From positions 94,224,476 to 94,288,475 of the forward strand of contig OZ023262.1 in NCBI GenBank assembly GCA_964006375.1: a DNA stretch of 64,000 nt, read 5' to 3'. The DNA is from Tillus elongatus (Eukaryota > Arthropoda > Insecta > Coleoptera > Cleridae). Below the pieces are notes generated by a model, which was given only the letters and a program-made list of their open reading frames with translations, made no database searches and was not told the origin of the DNA. A program made the translations under genes and the position numbers. This document shows positions 17,981 through 28,330 of this stretch, piece after piece; position 1 is the first letter of the stretch; each line of letters starts with the position of its first letter.

Positions 17981-18065
17981 GCTTGATTAGCCGCGACGGT
18001 TAAGGTAGTCGTTCCTCATCTGAATGTCCCGGGTTCGAAACTCACCTGCTCCAAATGGTTTTTTT
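17981..18065 (+). ncRNA. tRNA-like Pol III unit in right arm
   Basis: An A-box-like TTAGCCGCGACGGTTAAGG (from 17988), a B-box GGTTCGAAACTC (18032-18043) and a run of seven T (18059-18065) occur in the order and spacing of an internal RNA polymerase III promoter with terminator. I could not fold a convincing full cloverleaf, so tRNA-derived or tRNA-like is safer than a functional tRNA. It reads outward, towards the element tip. Confidence 0.45.
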
Positions 18066-18283
18066 CAATATCCCCAGAATAATAGAAGTAATAGGTCAGA
18101 CACTTTGGAATGTTTGCATGTGACTGTCTGGCGCAAGTCATGTGACGTCACTGGGCCACGCCCACAAGGGGTGGGGCTCTGCCTACAAGGGGGGAGGGCT
18201 CCGCCCACTAGGGGTGGAGTGGCGGTGGGGGGCTCCGCCCCCACTTCCTGTCTAGCCCAAGTGTCCCATTACCTACTTAAATG

Positions 18284-20640
18284 GATCCTGGAGATTGGTT
18301 TTAGAGGTCCCAGTAAGCGACTACTTGAAGAAATTTCTATTTTCTGTGGAGCCAGAGTATTAAAATTTGGTACATATATGTAAATACTCCAAGTGGCTCT
18401 AAAAAAATTGTGTTACGTTCTTAATTGGTTATAAAAGTTTTCCAGAAAAAAATTAATTAATTACAAACAGAATATACGTACCAAATTATCAATATGGCAG
18501 GTATTTTCCTTACTAATTGCTTGGATGGTTTTGTTTTAGTCAACCCAATCGAACTAGTTTTTCAAACAAAACAGCAAAAGATTATAGCTTAATGGGAAAT
18601 TGAGCTATCAGATTTGAAATCTTTTTATGAAAATTCTCTACCACAACGTACTTGCTGCACCCAGACCCATTTCATTGCTTATTAGCTGTTGCTGTATACA
18701 TAACTTTTTAAATGATAAAATATTGTAGCTCTCTGTGGGCGACTGACTAACAAGGCAACCTCAAATTCATTTTTGGAAAAATATTTTTAACAAATGAAAT
18801 GAGGTAACAATTTAAACATAAATTAAAAATCTTGATTCGCGGCTTCATCACGGGAGTTCATATCCCACTTCTATATGCCTACAACCACCCTTAATGCATA
18901 AACACGAACAATATAAACAAGTAAAATTTCTTCGGAACAACCTCCAAGAAAGTGGAGGGCCCTGCGGTGAATAAGGATTTTGGGTGAAGTAAACAGGATT
19001 TTCAGCTGAAAAATGGGTAAAAGATAGCTCATAGAGGTCCAGCTAAGCTGGTTCTTTCGAACTCTCTACTCACATTTCCTTTTTTCTTCTTCCCTGCCCA
19101 GCACCCCTATTCACTCTTGGTCCTGTAACTTCCTTAGCGGCCGTTTGCAAGACATTTTTCTTTTAGCATATGCATCCAGAAAGGGTTCTTAGCATGTTCC
19201 TGATTTTTTTTTCTAAAAGTCGCCTGTGTGCTAAACTGCAAATTTATCGAAAATTTAATTTTTATTTTCAAAAGGAAGGTACCTGCCAAATTATAAACGT
19301 GGCAGGTACTTTTTCTTATTAATCGCTTTGATGAGTGGATTAGTCAGCTCAATCGAACCAGTTTCTGCAAACTAAATAACAAAAAAGGTTTTTAAAATAA
19401 ATTTATAGTTATTTTTCAAATCTAGTACCCACGCTGCTCTTATATGGGTTTTACTATGTATCAAAACTGAAGATTCTAGTTTAATGTGAAATTGAGTTAT
19501 CATTTTTTGAAATATTTTTACAAAAATTCCCTACCATAACGCACTTGCTGCACCTAAACTATTTTCAACACTTATTTACTATTACTGTACCCATACTTTT
19601 TAAAAATGAAATAAATATAAACAATACAAAATTTTGAAATTATAATTTTAATAATTTACACTGTACATCTGATTATATATGTAATTTTAACAGCTTTATG
19701 ATATTATGTTGTTTCATTTACTTCAAATGTTCCACAAGGAGAAAAGCTAAGAGTTAAGAAACCATAAGTACCTAGATATTATACCTATATTAATTTGAGG
19801 TGGGTATATATCTTCGTGAAATAATTTTGTTTCACTTTCTTATTTTATTGGATGTTAGAATCATAATATACAAAAGACACGGTCGACTGCCGAAGGTATT
19901 TGTTAAAGTTATGTTGAAATTAGAATTTGGGTTATTATTTACCTACTATTTCTATTAGTCTTTGAATATATGTAGTTCTTTTATATTCTGAGATTCTAAG
20001 GTATTAGCGGAGTCAAATTCGAGGTTAGGCGCAGAACGTACACGTTTCTTTCATGACTCCTGTCAGCCAACAAATCACAAATAATGATGTCAGATTAAAC
20101 TCGAGAGATGGAGATGTCTTTTAAATACCGTGAAAATAGGAAGCTTAATATTTATATGTGTAATATAAATATAATATATATAATAATAAAACGTAGTTCT
20201 AGATTGCTTTTAAACAAATTAAATCGCTTTCATTAAAATTCTTATTTTTTTCTATTCTTCTGATATCTACAGATTTTGATGAGAGTTGTCGTAAATGGCA
20301 ACCCCGCTGATTGTTTATTGTGACATATTTTCGTAGCCTCCTCGTTTAAAACTTAATTTGGAGATTTTCTTTGCAATGAGAGCGGAACCCTGATTTATCT
20401 CTCTGACCTTGTCTAACATTATAAGCATCCACTTAGAGGTAATTTCAGGTCATATTTTTTATTTAGTTATAACTCACGATCTGCTGAACCAATTGAGTTC
20501 AAATTTGGTAGGAAGGACACTTTTACAATGTCTTCGAGCTTGCCAAGTTTTAGTTTAATATTTCTAGTAATTTAAAAGATATTGCGTTTTTTCCTTTTTT
20601 TTTTTTCTAAAAGTATTTGAGCGTCAAAACTGTCTAACGA
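18284..20640. repeat. Gene-free repeat region, fragments of the (TA)n-cored family
   Basis: Begins with a GGATCCTGGAGATTGG...TTTTAGAGGTCCC...TTGAAGAAATTT block, the sequence that follows the (TA)n tract in other copies, so element 1 inserted into such a copy. Further motifs of the family recur in inverted form: CGTACTTGCTGCACC near 18648 and CGCACTTGCTGCACC near 19540. I see no credible gene. Confidence 0.6.
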
Positions 20641-20718
20641 ACTCATCCAAGCTATTAACAAAATGAAGGGAATTGCCAAATTTGGTTTTGATTGGTGAAG
20701 TAGTTTAAGTTATCGGTT

Positions 20719-20793
<75 letters not shown>

Positions 20794-20860
20794 TTTTAAC
20801 TGACCTTGGATTTGGGTTTTAGGGGCCCTAATTCGCGTTCATTTAAAATTTTTTTTACAA
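20640..20860 (+). repeat. (TA)n-cored interspersed repeat, copy
   Basis: AACTCATCCAAGC leads into AAATTTGG...TTGGTGAAGTAG, then (TA)n at 20719-20788, then CTTGGATTTGGGTTTTAGGGGCCCTAATTCGCG. The same order occurs at 45.3, 46.9 and 57.0 kb. Confidence 0.75.
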
Positions 20861-22100
20861 ATCTCATCATCGATACCTTTCTAGTAGTGAATTTTCTTAA
20901 ATTTACTAAAATTACCGACAATAAAAACACACCAATAATAAACATATATGATGCGAGCGATTCAGGTCCAATTATTTTTTATCTCGAAGGTAAAAATCCA
21001 GATGATAATGTTGGTAGAATACGTCGTATAGCAACCGCTAAAATAATAAATAATTGTTCGGATTTCATTGAAGATAAGGTATTAAATATTTCAAGTATAG
21101 GAAAAAATTAACTTAAATCTCCACTGTCCTCCGCTGAAAGTGCAAATAATTTAATACACTCTCAATCGCTTTAATACCTACATGCTTAACCTGTAGACGA
21201 GGAGTAATTAAATATGTTGACTTTGATCTACAAAACGAAGACTTAATAGATATGCAAAACTTAAAACTAATTGAAATAAAATAGAATTACCTAATGTAAT
21301 AAGACCAAAGAGGAAATTTAGAAAAGACAATGTTAGTGAATATATCAATACGTCATCTATCTAAGTAGAGTTCAAAGGACAAGTACTTCCCTTCAAAGTC
21401 TTAATAGAAAAAACTATTTTTCATGTTGAACTACATATCTAAAGAATTACATAATGTCTAAAACGTTTAAGGTACGCGCATATTAGTTTGCAGTGTAAAG
21501 CAAGTGAGCGATGTAAATATTGTGGAGAAAATCATAGTAACAGTATATGTGAAAAGCAGACTACTCCGATATGCGTGTTATGCAGGGGGGCACATATTTC
21601 TACTGATAGGGCTGATTGTCCAGAATTTGATCGACCAAAGGCCATAAAAGCCTTAATGAGTAATGCTAAAGGGGCCCTGGATAAGGTAAACAGGGGGTAT
21701 GCACAAGTTCTCAAAAAGTAATCTACTCAAAACGACAATCGCGTAGAACAGAAACGTGGTCAACAAACAAGATTGGCGTCAGTTACAGTTCCATATGGCC
21801 ACTAACGTCACATTAAACCTCGTGCCTGTAGTCAGGCTATAAAGACTAAAACATGGGGTATTTTATTTCCTCCAAAACGTAGAATGGCGCAGAAAAATCT
21901 TAGAAAATTTTAACTTAACTCACGGTGGGGACATAATAACTCCATTTCTCCTCGTATATAGTAATTCTGGTAAAACATCAAATGCAAATAAAAAAGCCCA
22001 AATATTAATATCAAGAATCGTTAACAATCTAAGACAAGACAACATAGACACACTGAATAGTCAAAGTGTAAATAGTATTAAAGAACTGGTTCAAGATTAA
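20860..22100 (+). pseudogene. Jockey-like LINE ORF1 (gag) relic
   Basis: Two open pieces (to 21111, and 21488-21721) and intervening broken frames. The second carries two zinc-knuckle-like motifs, CKYCGENHSNSIC and CVLCRGAHISTDRADC, followed by PEFDRPKAIKALMS, as in the ORF1 proteins of Jockey-type non-LTR retrotransposons, which bind element RNA. There are multiple stops and frameshifts, and no RT follows in the same orientation. Confidence 0.65.
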
Positions 22101-22109
22101 TAATAATAA

Positions 22110-22980
22110 TATATTTATTGGCACCATCAATACATAAAAATGTGTAGAACACGTCAACATTAAAAAAAAAACATAAAAATATAGGAATTACAATTGAAAA
22201 AAACTATACAATCACGATATTGATTACCAACAGCTACAACTTGTCAGCTAAAAAATCCTCAATATTATAATAGGCCTCTGCCACCAGAATATTATTCAGT
22301 GTTTTCCTCATCTTTGCAGGTGGAAGCTCCTTTATCTGCACCGTCAGCTTGTTGTACACCTTTAGGGACTGCACCACAGCATTATTGTAAATAATACTTT
22401 TTGTAGTTTGTGGAGCAATTAACTGATCCTTTAAACGTGCTCTGGTGTTGTATTGATGCTGTTCTTCACAATCTAATGAGAAACTCCGGTTTTCTCTAAC
22501 AAAACACGCACACTCTAATATATACAAACTTGGCAAGGTAAGTATTCTCTTGTCGAGGAATGTTTTATCTGCACCGTCAGTTTGTTGTACACCTTTAGGG
22601 ACTGCACCACAGCACTGTTGTAAACAATACTTTTTGTAGTGTGTGGAGCAATCAACTGATCCTTTAAACGTGCTCTGGTGTTGTATTGATGCTGTTGTTC
22701 CCAATCTAATAAGAAACTCCGGTTTTCTCTAACAAAACACGCACACTCTAATATATACCAAAAACCAAATACACACGCAATGCAGTGGAACATGGATATA
22801 CCACAAGAGGTAGAAATAACCTGCAAACTGACAAACATCGCACAGCTCTGTACCAAAAATCACTGTTTTACAATGGCTGCAGGTTGTATAATGCGTTGCC
22901 GGAAGATGTACGGAATGTTGACACTTTACCAGCTTTAAAAAAAAAGTGAAAACGATTCTTATAAACAAGACGTGCTACTC
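22110..22980 (-). mobile_element. LINE 3' end with partial tandem duplication (RT C-terminus)
   Basis: Reads on the minus strand. A unit coding YILECACFVRENRSF...[18 protein letters not shown]...LKVYNKLTVQIK is present twice, then the frame continues to a natural-looking end (AYYNIEDFLADKL) at 22234 and an A-rich tail near 22110. The same unit occurs four times at 34.65-35.4 kb. Confidence 0.65.
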
Positions 22981-23400
22981 GGTGGATGATTTTTACACAT
23001 AAACTACCATTAACTATCTTCTGTTTTTAAATTCTTATAATATGAACACTTTGTTTGTAGTGTAGTTGCCATAGTATAAACTATAAACCTAGTGCACCTG
23101 GTGACTCTAAAAAACAATATTGGAATTGAATCTGGATTCTGCAGCTCTTATCTTTTGAACGTTATAAGTGTGTTTCATAAGTATCTTTGTTTTTGTATTA
23201 TTTAAGGAAAAATTTTCCTTAATTGTTATGCTTATTGTGTGTGCTATTGTCGTTCTTATTGTTAATTTTTTGACGTACATGAACATCTCTGTGTCATTCA
23301 GGTGACATTGGCCTGTTTCATTGTTAATATATACATTATACATTATACATTATACAAACTTGGCAAGGTAAGTATTCTGTTGTCGAGAAATGTTTTATCT

Positions 23401-23524
23401 GTTGTGGTCCCTCTTTGTGGACGAGCTGCTGGCTATCCTCGGACTCTGGGAGGTTGAGGTCCAGGCGTATGCGGATGATCTCGTCATAATGGTTAGAGGC
23501 AAATCTGAGGAGGAACTGTCTAGT
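23401..23524 (+). pseudogene. LINE reverse transcriptase, left fragment interrupted by element 2
   Basis: Open in frame up to the element 2 insertion, with the RT catalytic motif YADD (AYADDLVIMVRG). The frame resumes directly after the target duplication at 32671. The 5' part of this LINE is missing (5' truncation at about 23401). Confidence 0.85.
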
Positions 23525-23530
23525 ACTCTT
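23525..23530. repeat. Target-site duplication, left copy (ACTCTT)
   Basis: ACTCTT immediately before the element 2 tip; identical to 32671-32676. Six bp is the Polinton signature. Confidence 0.9.
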
Positions 23531-24200
23531 AGTAGATAGTGCGACACCTGGGCTCATCCCCTCCACTTTTTACTGCGCATGCGCGTGACGTCATGCGCAT
23601 GCGCTGACCTGCGCTGACCTGTGACAGTTGACAGCTGACCTGTCAGATTTGACAGGTGTCAAATGTCACTGACCTGACAGCTGTCAGCTGTCAGCTGTCA
23701 GCTAACCTGACAGCTGTCAACGTCAGCTGTCACCTGACCTGACATGTGTCAACGTCAAATGTCACCTGACCTGTCAGATGACGTCACAAGCATTCCAAGA
23801 TGGCTGACCTGTCATAGACAGTTGCAACCCGGGTTCTCTCTATGGAACTAACCTGAGATGACGTCACAAGCATTCCAAGATGGCTGACCTGTCATAGACA
23901 GTTGCAACCCGGGTTCTCTCTATGGAACTAACCTGAGATGACGTCACAAGCATTCCAAGATGTCTGACCTGTGTGTCCATAGATATCTACAAGTCAGGTT
24001 AGCTCTCCATGTGTGTTTGTCTGATTGTTTATTAAGGTTATGTATTTGTTTATTAAGGTTATGTTCGCTCACGTGTCATCTGTTTGTTTATTAAGGTTAT
24101 GTTTGTATTTGTTTATTAAGGTTATGTCATGTGTGTGTTGATTACCATGCATCTGTTTGTTTATTAAGGTTATGTATTTTGTTTATTAAGGTTAGGTGTT
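23531..24200. repeat. Left terminal inverted repeat of element 2
   Basis: Pairs with 32000-32670. Contains a TGACAGCTGTCAGCTGTC-rich self-complementary zone (23620-23780), an 80-bp unit repeated from about 23771 (TGACGTCA at 23779, 23859, 23939), and five to six copies of TTGTTTATTAAGGTTATG. Confidence 0.88.
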
Positions 24201-25560
24201 CGTAAACACAGCTGTTTGGTTTGTTTATTGTGTTGTTGTTGTTAAGGTGTATTGAAGTTTGTTAGGGTATTTCGTTTTTGGCGGGAAATTTGAATTTGTT
24301 TGAAAATTTCTGTCTGTTGTGTCCAGAGATATGACTCATCGAGCTAGAGAATATTCTATTTGTAAAGTTGTAGAGTGTAGAGAATATTCTCTAGCTCGAT
24401 GGGAGACATCTGTTGGACACAGTCATTCGGTTTAGTCACACACACATACATATATGAGGAAGATATATTGAGCGGGTAATTTGAAATTTTGAATTTAATT
24501 TGAAATATGATTTTTGAAAGAAAAGCATTCGCCAGAAATTAGATTTGAACCCCCAACCATACAACTTACTAAGATATGCAAACGTCGCTAAACCGATTAT
24601 GCTATTCAGACATACGATGAAAGTTTGTTATCAGTGGGTATATATAAAACAAAAACCTGTTACATAAAACGAGTTTATGAGGCTGCTGAGTTTGTGTGTG
24701 TAGGCAGGGGGTGTATCTCTATTACATTCCAATTGAATAATAGGAACTGTAATTTAAAAAACAATTGTTTATTTATAGTAAAAAGAAATTTAAAACACGT
24801 ACCAATTTACCTATCTAATATCATTTAATAACAAAAAACGTTTGAAGTAAACTATATCAATAAGAAAAACGTATTTACATCTAGATATGTTAATGAGTTT
24901 ATTTTAATAGCGCAATAAAACTCGGGGACTTGGTTTTATTGTCGGCGTGTTTGTTTATGTTAGTGTGTTTGTATTTTGAATGAATGAATCTAAATTTATA
25001 TAGGGAGTGATCAAAAACACACAAGTAACAAAACTCAATTTAAAACAACTAAATTAAACTTTGATATACGAGGATTGTTTGATAAGTATTGTTTGTATGT
25101 AAACATAAATAATATAATAGTATACTTACATACAGCAAGAGACGTCATACTTGTTTCACGGCTTAGTACACACTAACGTATGTTGAGGTCTTGAATGGGG
25201 CCCCGTTATAGAAATAACACAGTTGTTTAATGACATTCACTTGAACCAAACAAAACATATAGACGCTGTTGTTGATTGTTAACACACACACACGTCATGA
25301 CAGCTCGAAGTCTTTACTTAGACTGACAGAGCTGTGTAATAAAAGACAGACAATTGATTGCCCAACAAGTATCTTAGATAATCTTGTTTGAGCTTGTACA
25401 GCTGTTTAACACACACGTCATGACAGCTCGAAGTCTTTGCTTAGACTGACAGACAGAAAGGGGTTAATAAAAATGCAACAAAATAAAAATAAAACAACTG
25501 TTTTACATACAATAAAAATTTATTAGGATTAATTAAGTTGTACATATTGATACATAAATG
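24200..25560. other. Subterminal region of element 2, left
   Basis: No supported gene; the short frame at 24625-24828 (67 codons) has no recognisable feature. A B-box-like motif lies on the minus strand at 24541-24551. Blocks at 25131-25180 and at 25300-25445 (CGTCATGACAGCTCGAAGTC, twice) recur in inverted form at 31303-31353, 31778-31830 and 31652-31691, but in shuffled order relative to the right side. Confidence 0.6.
25519..25524 (-). terminator. Polyadenylation signal of capsid block, element 2
   Basis: AATAAA on the minus strand, about 48 nt after the capsid stop. Confidence 0.5.
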
Positions 25561-25571
25561 ACATACAATTA

Positions 25572-26777
25572 TTACATAATGGCTCTAACGATGCCCGTTA
25601 GAGGTTTATATTCCATTACACTGTCATGAATAACCAGACAATAAACACGAGTATTTTTTGGGAAGTTGGCGTGACTCATAAACTCCACCTTAATGTCCAC
25701 CGTTGAAGACTTGATTGACTCGTTCTGGTGCTGACAGTCAATCACAAATAGAGCTCTGTCTTTAAACTCGTCATAATTCAAGATAGGCTCCGACATGTTT
25801 TTATAACAGAAGCTTTTTTGAAAATCTGTATACATGTTATAGGCTTCTGCATATTTCGATTTCTCAAAATCCATATTCATAGATTCATAAGGGTAGCATT
25901 CTGAATTTAGAAACACTCGGAGGTCCAACATACCAATGTTATCGAAATAGTCTGACCTCTTCTTCACGTTATCCTTACGATCTGTTTGAAATGCTATAAT
26001 CACATATCGAGGTCTTTCCAAGTTGGTTGCAGTTTTAACAGCCCACACATCTCTGTTGATATCTCTGAGTGCTGGTAACTCGTATATGTCCCATTTGCGG
26101 TATGCGAGAAATATAGAGGTGTCTTTGGCTATTTTATCCATCAGTTCCAATTTCATTTTATCATTGGGAAAGACATGTTTTACCTTTAAAAACATATTGG
26201 TTACGGTAATTTTTGCTCGTGCCGTACCTGTGCTGTAATAGCCATTGGAATCGTTTCGACTTCTTGTAAAGCGGAAAGTATGTTTGCCACAGAGAACTCC
26301 TTTGAAATGATGAAAGAAACTGAAGAGGAACCAGACAGGTATGAGCATGTGAAACTTGTTATCATTTAAGGTGATGTGCTCCGACGACACATTCAGACCG
26401 GCGTTGCTAAGAGATTGGGCTTCATTCTTACTGAACGATAGCAGACTTTTGATGATGGTTGTGGTGTATGGGTCTCGCACTCGTTCCACTTCCTTGTTAT
26501 TTAACTCATAGGTCATTGATTCAAACAGAGCTGCTCCTCCATTATTTGACAGATAACAAGCACCAGTGGCATTTTGGATTGCTACAGGTTCCAGAGCACC
26601 TTCGATTATTAGAGCTGACTCGGCCAGACATACGAACGCATCTTGTTGGTTGATGGCTATTTCAATTTCATCGCTGTTACCAAACGATTTAGTTGGTGAA
26701 TAGTAAGAGCGCAGCTCTTCTCGATCGATGCCATCATCAAACACGGGTTCTTTGAATATTTCTAGTTTTGACGACAT
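25572..26777 (-). CDS. Major capsid protein (hexon-like), element 2
   Basis: 401 residues counted from the ATG at 26777 (MSSKLEIF), which aligns with the element 1 start; the frame is open further upstream but that stretch is the alternative reading of the small overlapping gene. Alignable to the element 1 capsid protein throughout (AINQQD, FRFTRSRND, AYRKWDIYELP, RPRYVIIAFQTDRKDN, EYKPLTGIVRAIM), roughly half identical by eye with equal length. The frame has no stops or frameshifts, although most neighbours of the capsid module in this element are gone. Confidence 0.87.
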   Translation of the reverse strand: MSSKLEIFKEPVFDDGIDREELRSYYSPTKSFGNSDEIEIAINQQDAFVCLAESALIIEGALEPVAIQNATGACYLSNNGGAALFESMTYELNNKEVERVRDPYTTTIIKSLLSFSKNEAQSLSNAGLNVSSEHITLNDNKFHMLIPVWFLFSFFHHFKGVLCGKHTFRFTRSRNDSNGYYSTGTARAKITVTNMFLKVKHVFPNDKMKLELMDKIAKDTSIFLAYRKWDIYELPALRDINRDVWAVKTATNLERPRYVIIAFQTDRKDNVKKRSDYFDNIGMLDLRVFLNSECYPYESMNMDFEKSKYAEAYNMYTDFQKSFCYKNMSEPILNYDEFKDRALFVIDCQHQNESIKSSTVDIKVEFMSHANFPKNTRVYCLVIHDSVMEYKPLTGIVRAIM

Positions 26778-26898
26778 GATAACCCAGGCTTTGCAGGAAC
26801 TCAATATTATCGGGACGAAGCGTACCCTTTGACGTGTCTGACTCAACTGAATTTGATGTGGTAGATGCACTTGCTTTTATATCCTTAAAGACCAACAT
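26737..26898 (-). CDS. Small overlapping protein upstream of capsid gene, element 2 (53 aa)
   Basis: The ATG at 26898 follows the penton stop by one nucleotide and the frame ends inside the capsid gene at 26737. The block DNIEFLQSLGYHV matches ENIQFLQSLGYDV of element 1, at the same place relative to the capsid start. Function unknown; position-conserved overlap argues for a real gene. Confidence 0.6.
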   Translation of the reverse strand: MLVFKDIKASASTTSNSVESDTSKGTLRPDNIEFLQSLGYHVVKTRNIQRTRV

Positions 26899-26899
26899 A

Positions 26900-27610
26900 C
26901 TAAGCAACTTTTATAAGTTTCAAGCGAACAGACACCTCTTCACCTTGAAAGTTGACAGGAACTGAATCTTGGTCGACGATGTCGATGCTTATATTGGAAA
27001 TCTCTTGCTTGTTCACCGGCAAGTAAATTAAATTTTTAGGTTCTATGTCGATTGCGTAGCCAGGATCAACCATCGGAGCAAACTCATACAGCGTATGTGA
27101 GGGTTGTCCGTTATAATAGGAACCAGACACGATATTGGTTTCGATGCGAATCTGTCTAACATCCACTATATCAACAGGTAAATCAGATTCATAAAAGGTG
27201 TCCGGCTGAAGAACTTGTTTTGAAAAACCCAACATTCGCCCAATCGAACCATCAAATTCAAAACTGACATTTGTATAACACTTTAGTCTGCATTTGATGG
27301 TGTTCGGATTAGGTCTCAGAATCAGAGCCTGTTGCTTTTGTTCGTGTGTTGCTGTAGCACCAACAAGTTCATTTTGAAGTAACTCTTCCAAGTGTGTTAT
27401 TTCATAAGCACCGGTGGGTATCGTGATGGTTCGCCAACCGGTTCCTTCTTTTACATGAAATTTGTTTTTACCTTCATAGATGTTGGGTATGTTGTTGTAG
27501 GTGTGAAAGCCTATCAAGGCAACAGCATAATTACCATCCAAAACAATTGGTGGATGGTAGTCTGACGACAGATGGGAGCTGCGGTCTTTCAACACAAAGG
27601 TGTGCGCCAT
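26900..27610 (-). CDS. Penton-like minor capsid protein, element 2
   Basis: 236 residues, intact. MAHTFVLKDRSSHLS, GFHTYNNIPNIYEG, SYYNGQPSHTLYEFAPMVDPGY and SVPVNFQGEEV match the element 1 penton in order. It would form the vertices of a capsid with the major capsid protein. It follows the pX-like gene by 16 nt, as the element 1 penton follows the protease. Confidence 0.85.
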   Translation of the reverse strand: MAHTFVLKDRSSHLSSDYHPPIVLDGNYAVALIGFHTYNNIPNIYEGKNKFHVKEGTGWRTITIPTGAYEITHLEELLQNELVGATATHEQKQQALILRPNPNTIKCRLKCYTNVSFEFDGSIGRMLGFSKQVLQPDTFYESDLPVDIVDVRQIRIETNIVSGSYYNGQPSHTLYEFAPMVDPGYAIDIEPKNLIYLPVNKQEISNISIDIVDQDSVPVNFQGEEVSVRLKLIKVA

Positions 27611-27626
27611 GACTGATACACACAGG

Positions 27627-28148
27627 CTACTGTTTCAGTCTTTTATTGCATTGGTTTTTGCAGATACAACCCATAACCGTAGCGCTCTTGAGATACATGC
27701 CTTTGCCCAGTCTCTTGCATTTTGGCTTAAATTTCAAGCCACTCCCTCTCCTACCCATCGCGATGGCTTCCATTGTTTTGTTGTGTCGTTCTTGCTCCTC
27801 TAGTTTCTGTTTCGCAGACTTGGCATCGTTCACGGCTTTGGCAATACCTGCAGCACCGCCACCCAGAGCTCCTAGTGCTGACAGCCCACCAAATATAAGA
27901 GGCAACAACGGAAGGAAGCCTCCACTTTTAGGTATTGGAATAACTCGAGGTTTCTGCACATTCTTACGTCCACCAATGTTTCTAACGATTGTATGAGCTA
28001 TATCAAACACGGCGTTCGCTGTTGGAATAAGGTTTCTATCTTTTATAACTTCCTCAATCAGACTTAGTATGTTTTTAAAGGGAACCTTCTTCTTTGGCTT
28101 CGAGTTGATTACATAAAACCCCTCATCAAGTTTTCTGTTAACTTTCAT
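27627..28148 (-). CDS. pX-like protein lacking PLA2 domain; protease lost, element 2
   Basis: 173 residues from the ATG at 28148, matching element 1 residues 104 onward (KKKVPFKNI, RVIPIPKSGGFLPLLPLIFGGLSALGALGG, AKQKLEEQERHNKTMEAIA). The ancestral start can still be seen at 28230 (MLVSQSEG..., then a stop). The sequence then jumps from the first dozen codons to the equivalent of residue 95, so the PLA2 domain was deleted. At the 3' end the frame runs into CNKRLKQ, the last residues of the vanished protease, showing a second deletion. A basic, hydrophobic core protein could still be made. Confidence 0.75.
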   Translation of the reverse strand: MKVNRKLDEGFYVINSKPKKKVPFKNILSLIEEVIKDRNLIPTANAVFDIAHTIVRNIGGRKNVQKPRVIPIPKSGGFLPLLPLIFGGLSALGALGGGAAGIAKAVNDAKSAKQKLEEQERHNKTMEAIAMGRRGSGLKFKPKCKRLGKGMYLKSATVMGCICKNQCNKRLKQ

Positions 28149-28257
28149 GGTGTTTGTAACGCTAGCAACGTTTCAGCAAAACCTGTATCTGTCTTTGTTA
28201 ATAACAACCCTCACTCTGTGACACCAACATGCATACTGACTGGGTGTCTCACTTGCA

Positions 28258-28293
<36 letters not shown>
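28258..28293. repeat. (TA)n tract in divergent promoter region
   Basis: (TA)18 between the pX-like gene and the ATPase gene, at the position where element 1 has its shared TATA element. Confidence 0.9.
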
Positions 28294-28300
<7 letters not shown>

Positions 28301-28330
28301 CCAAAAAAATATAGTTTAGTTTAAGTTAAG

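Larger units (their letters stand above)
1..18277. mobile_element. Maverick/Polinton (adintovirus-like) element 1, left tip outside window
   Basis: Long inverted arms flank a block of virus-type genes: integrase with chromodomain, packaging ATPase, adenain-like protease, penton-like and major capsid proteins, PLA2/pX-like protein. The right tip is placed at 18277 because the last bases (...ACCTACT), read inward from the end, give AGTAGGTAATGGGACAC, which parallels the tip of element 2 (AGTAGATAGTGCGACAC). About 117 bp of the left tip lie before base 1. The following TAAATG would be the target duplication, but its partner is not in view. No family-B DNA polymerase is visible, which is unusual for a Maverick of this size. 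Several frames are broken, so this is probably a decaying copy. Confidence 0.88.
15938..18277. repeat. Right terminal inverted repeat of element 1
   Basis: Complete arm. The part from 15938 to 18160 pairs with the left arm. The last 117 bp are GC-rich (repeated GGGGTGG and GGCTCCGCCC blocks) and have no partner inside the window. The inner part 15878-15940 pairs instead with 3340-3400, because the left arm carries an extra 1.3 kb at that point. Confidence 0.92.

Noticed and set aside
23336..23566. 76-codon minus-strand frame across the element 2 edge
   Set aside because: Antisense to the LINE RT fragment and crosses the target duplication.
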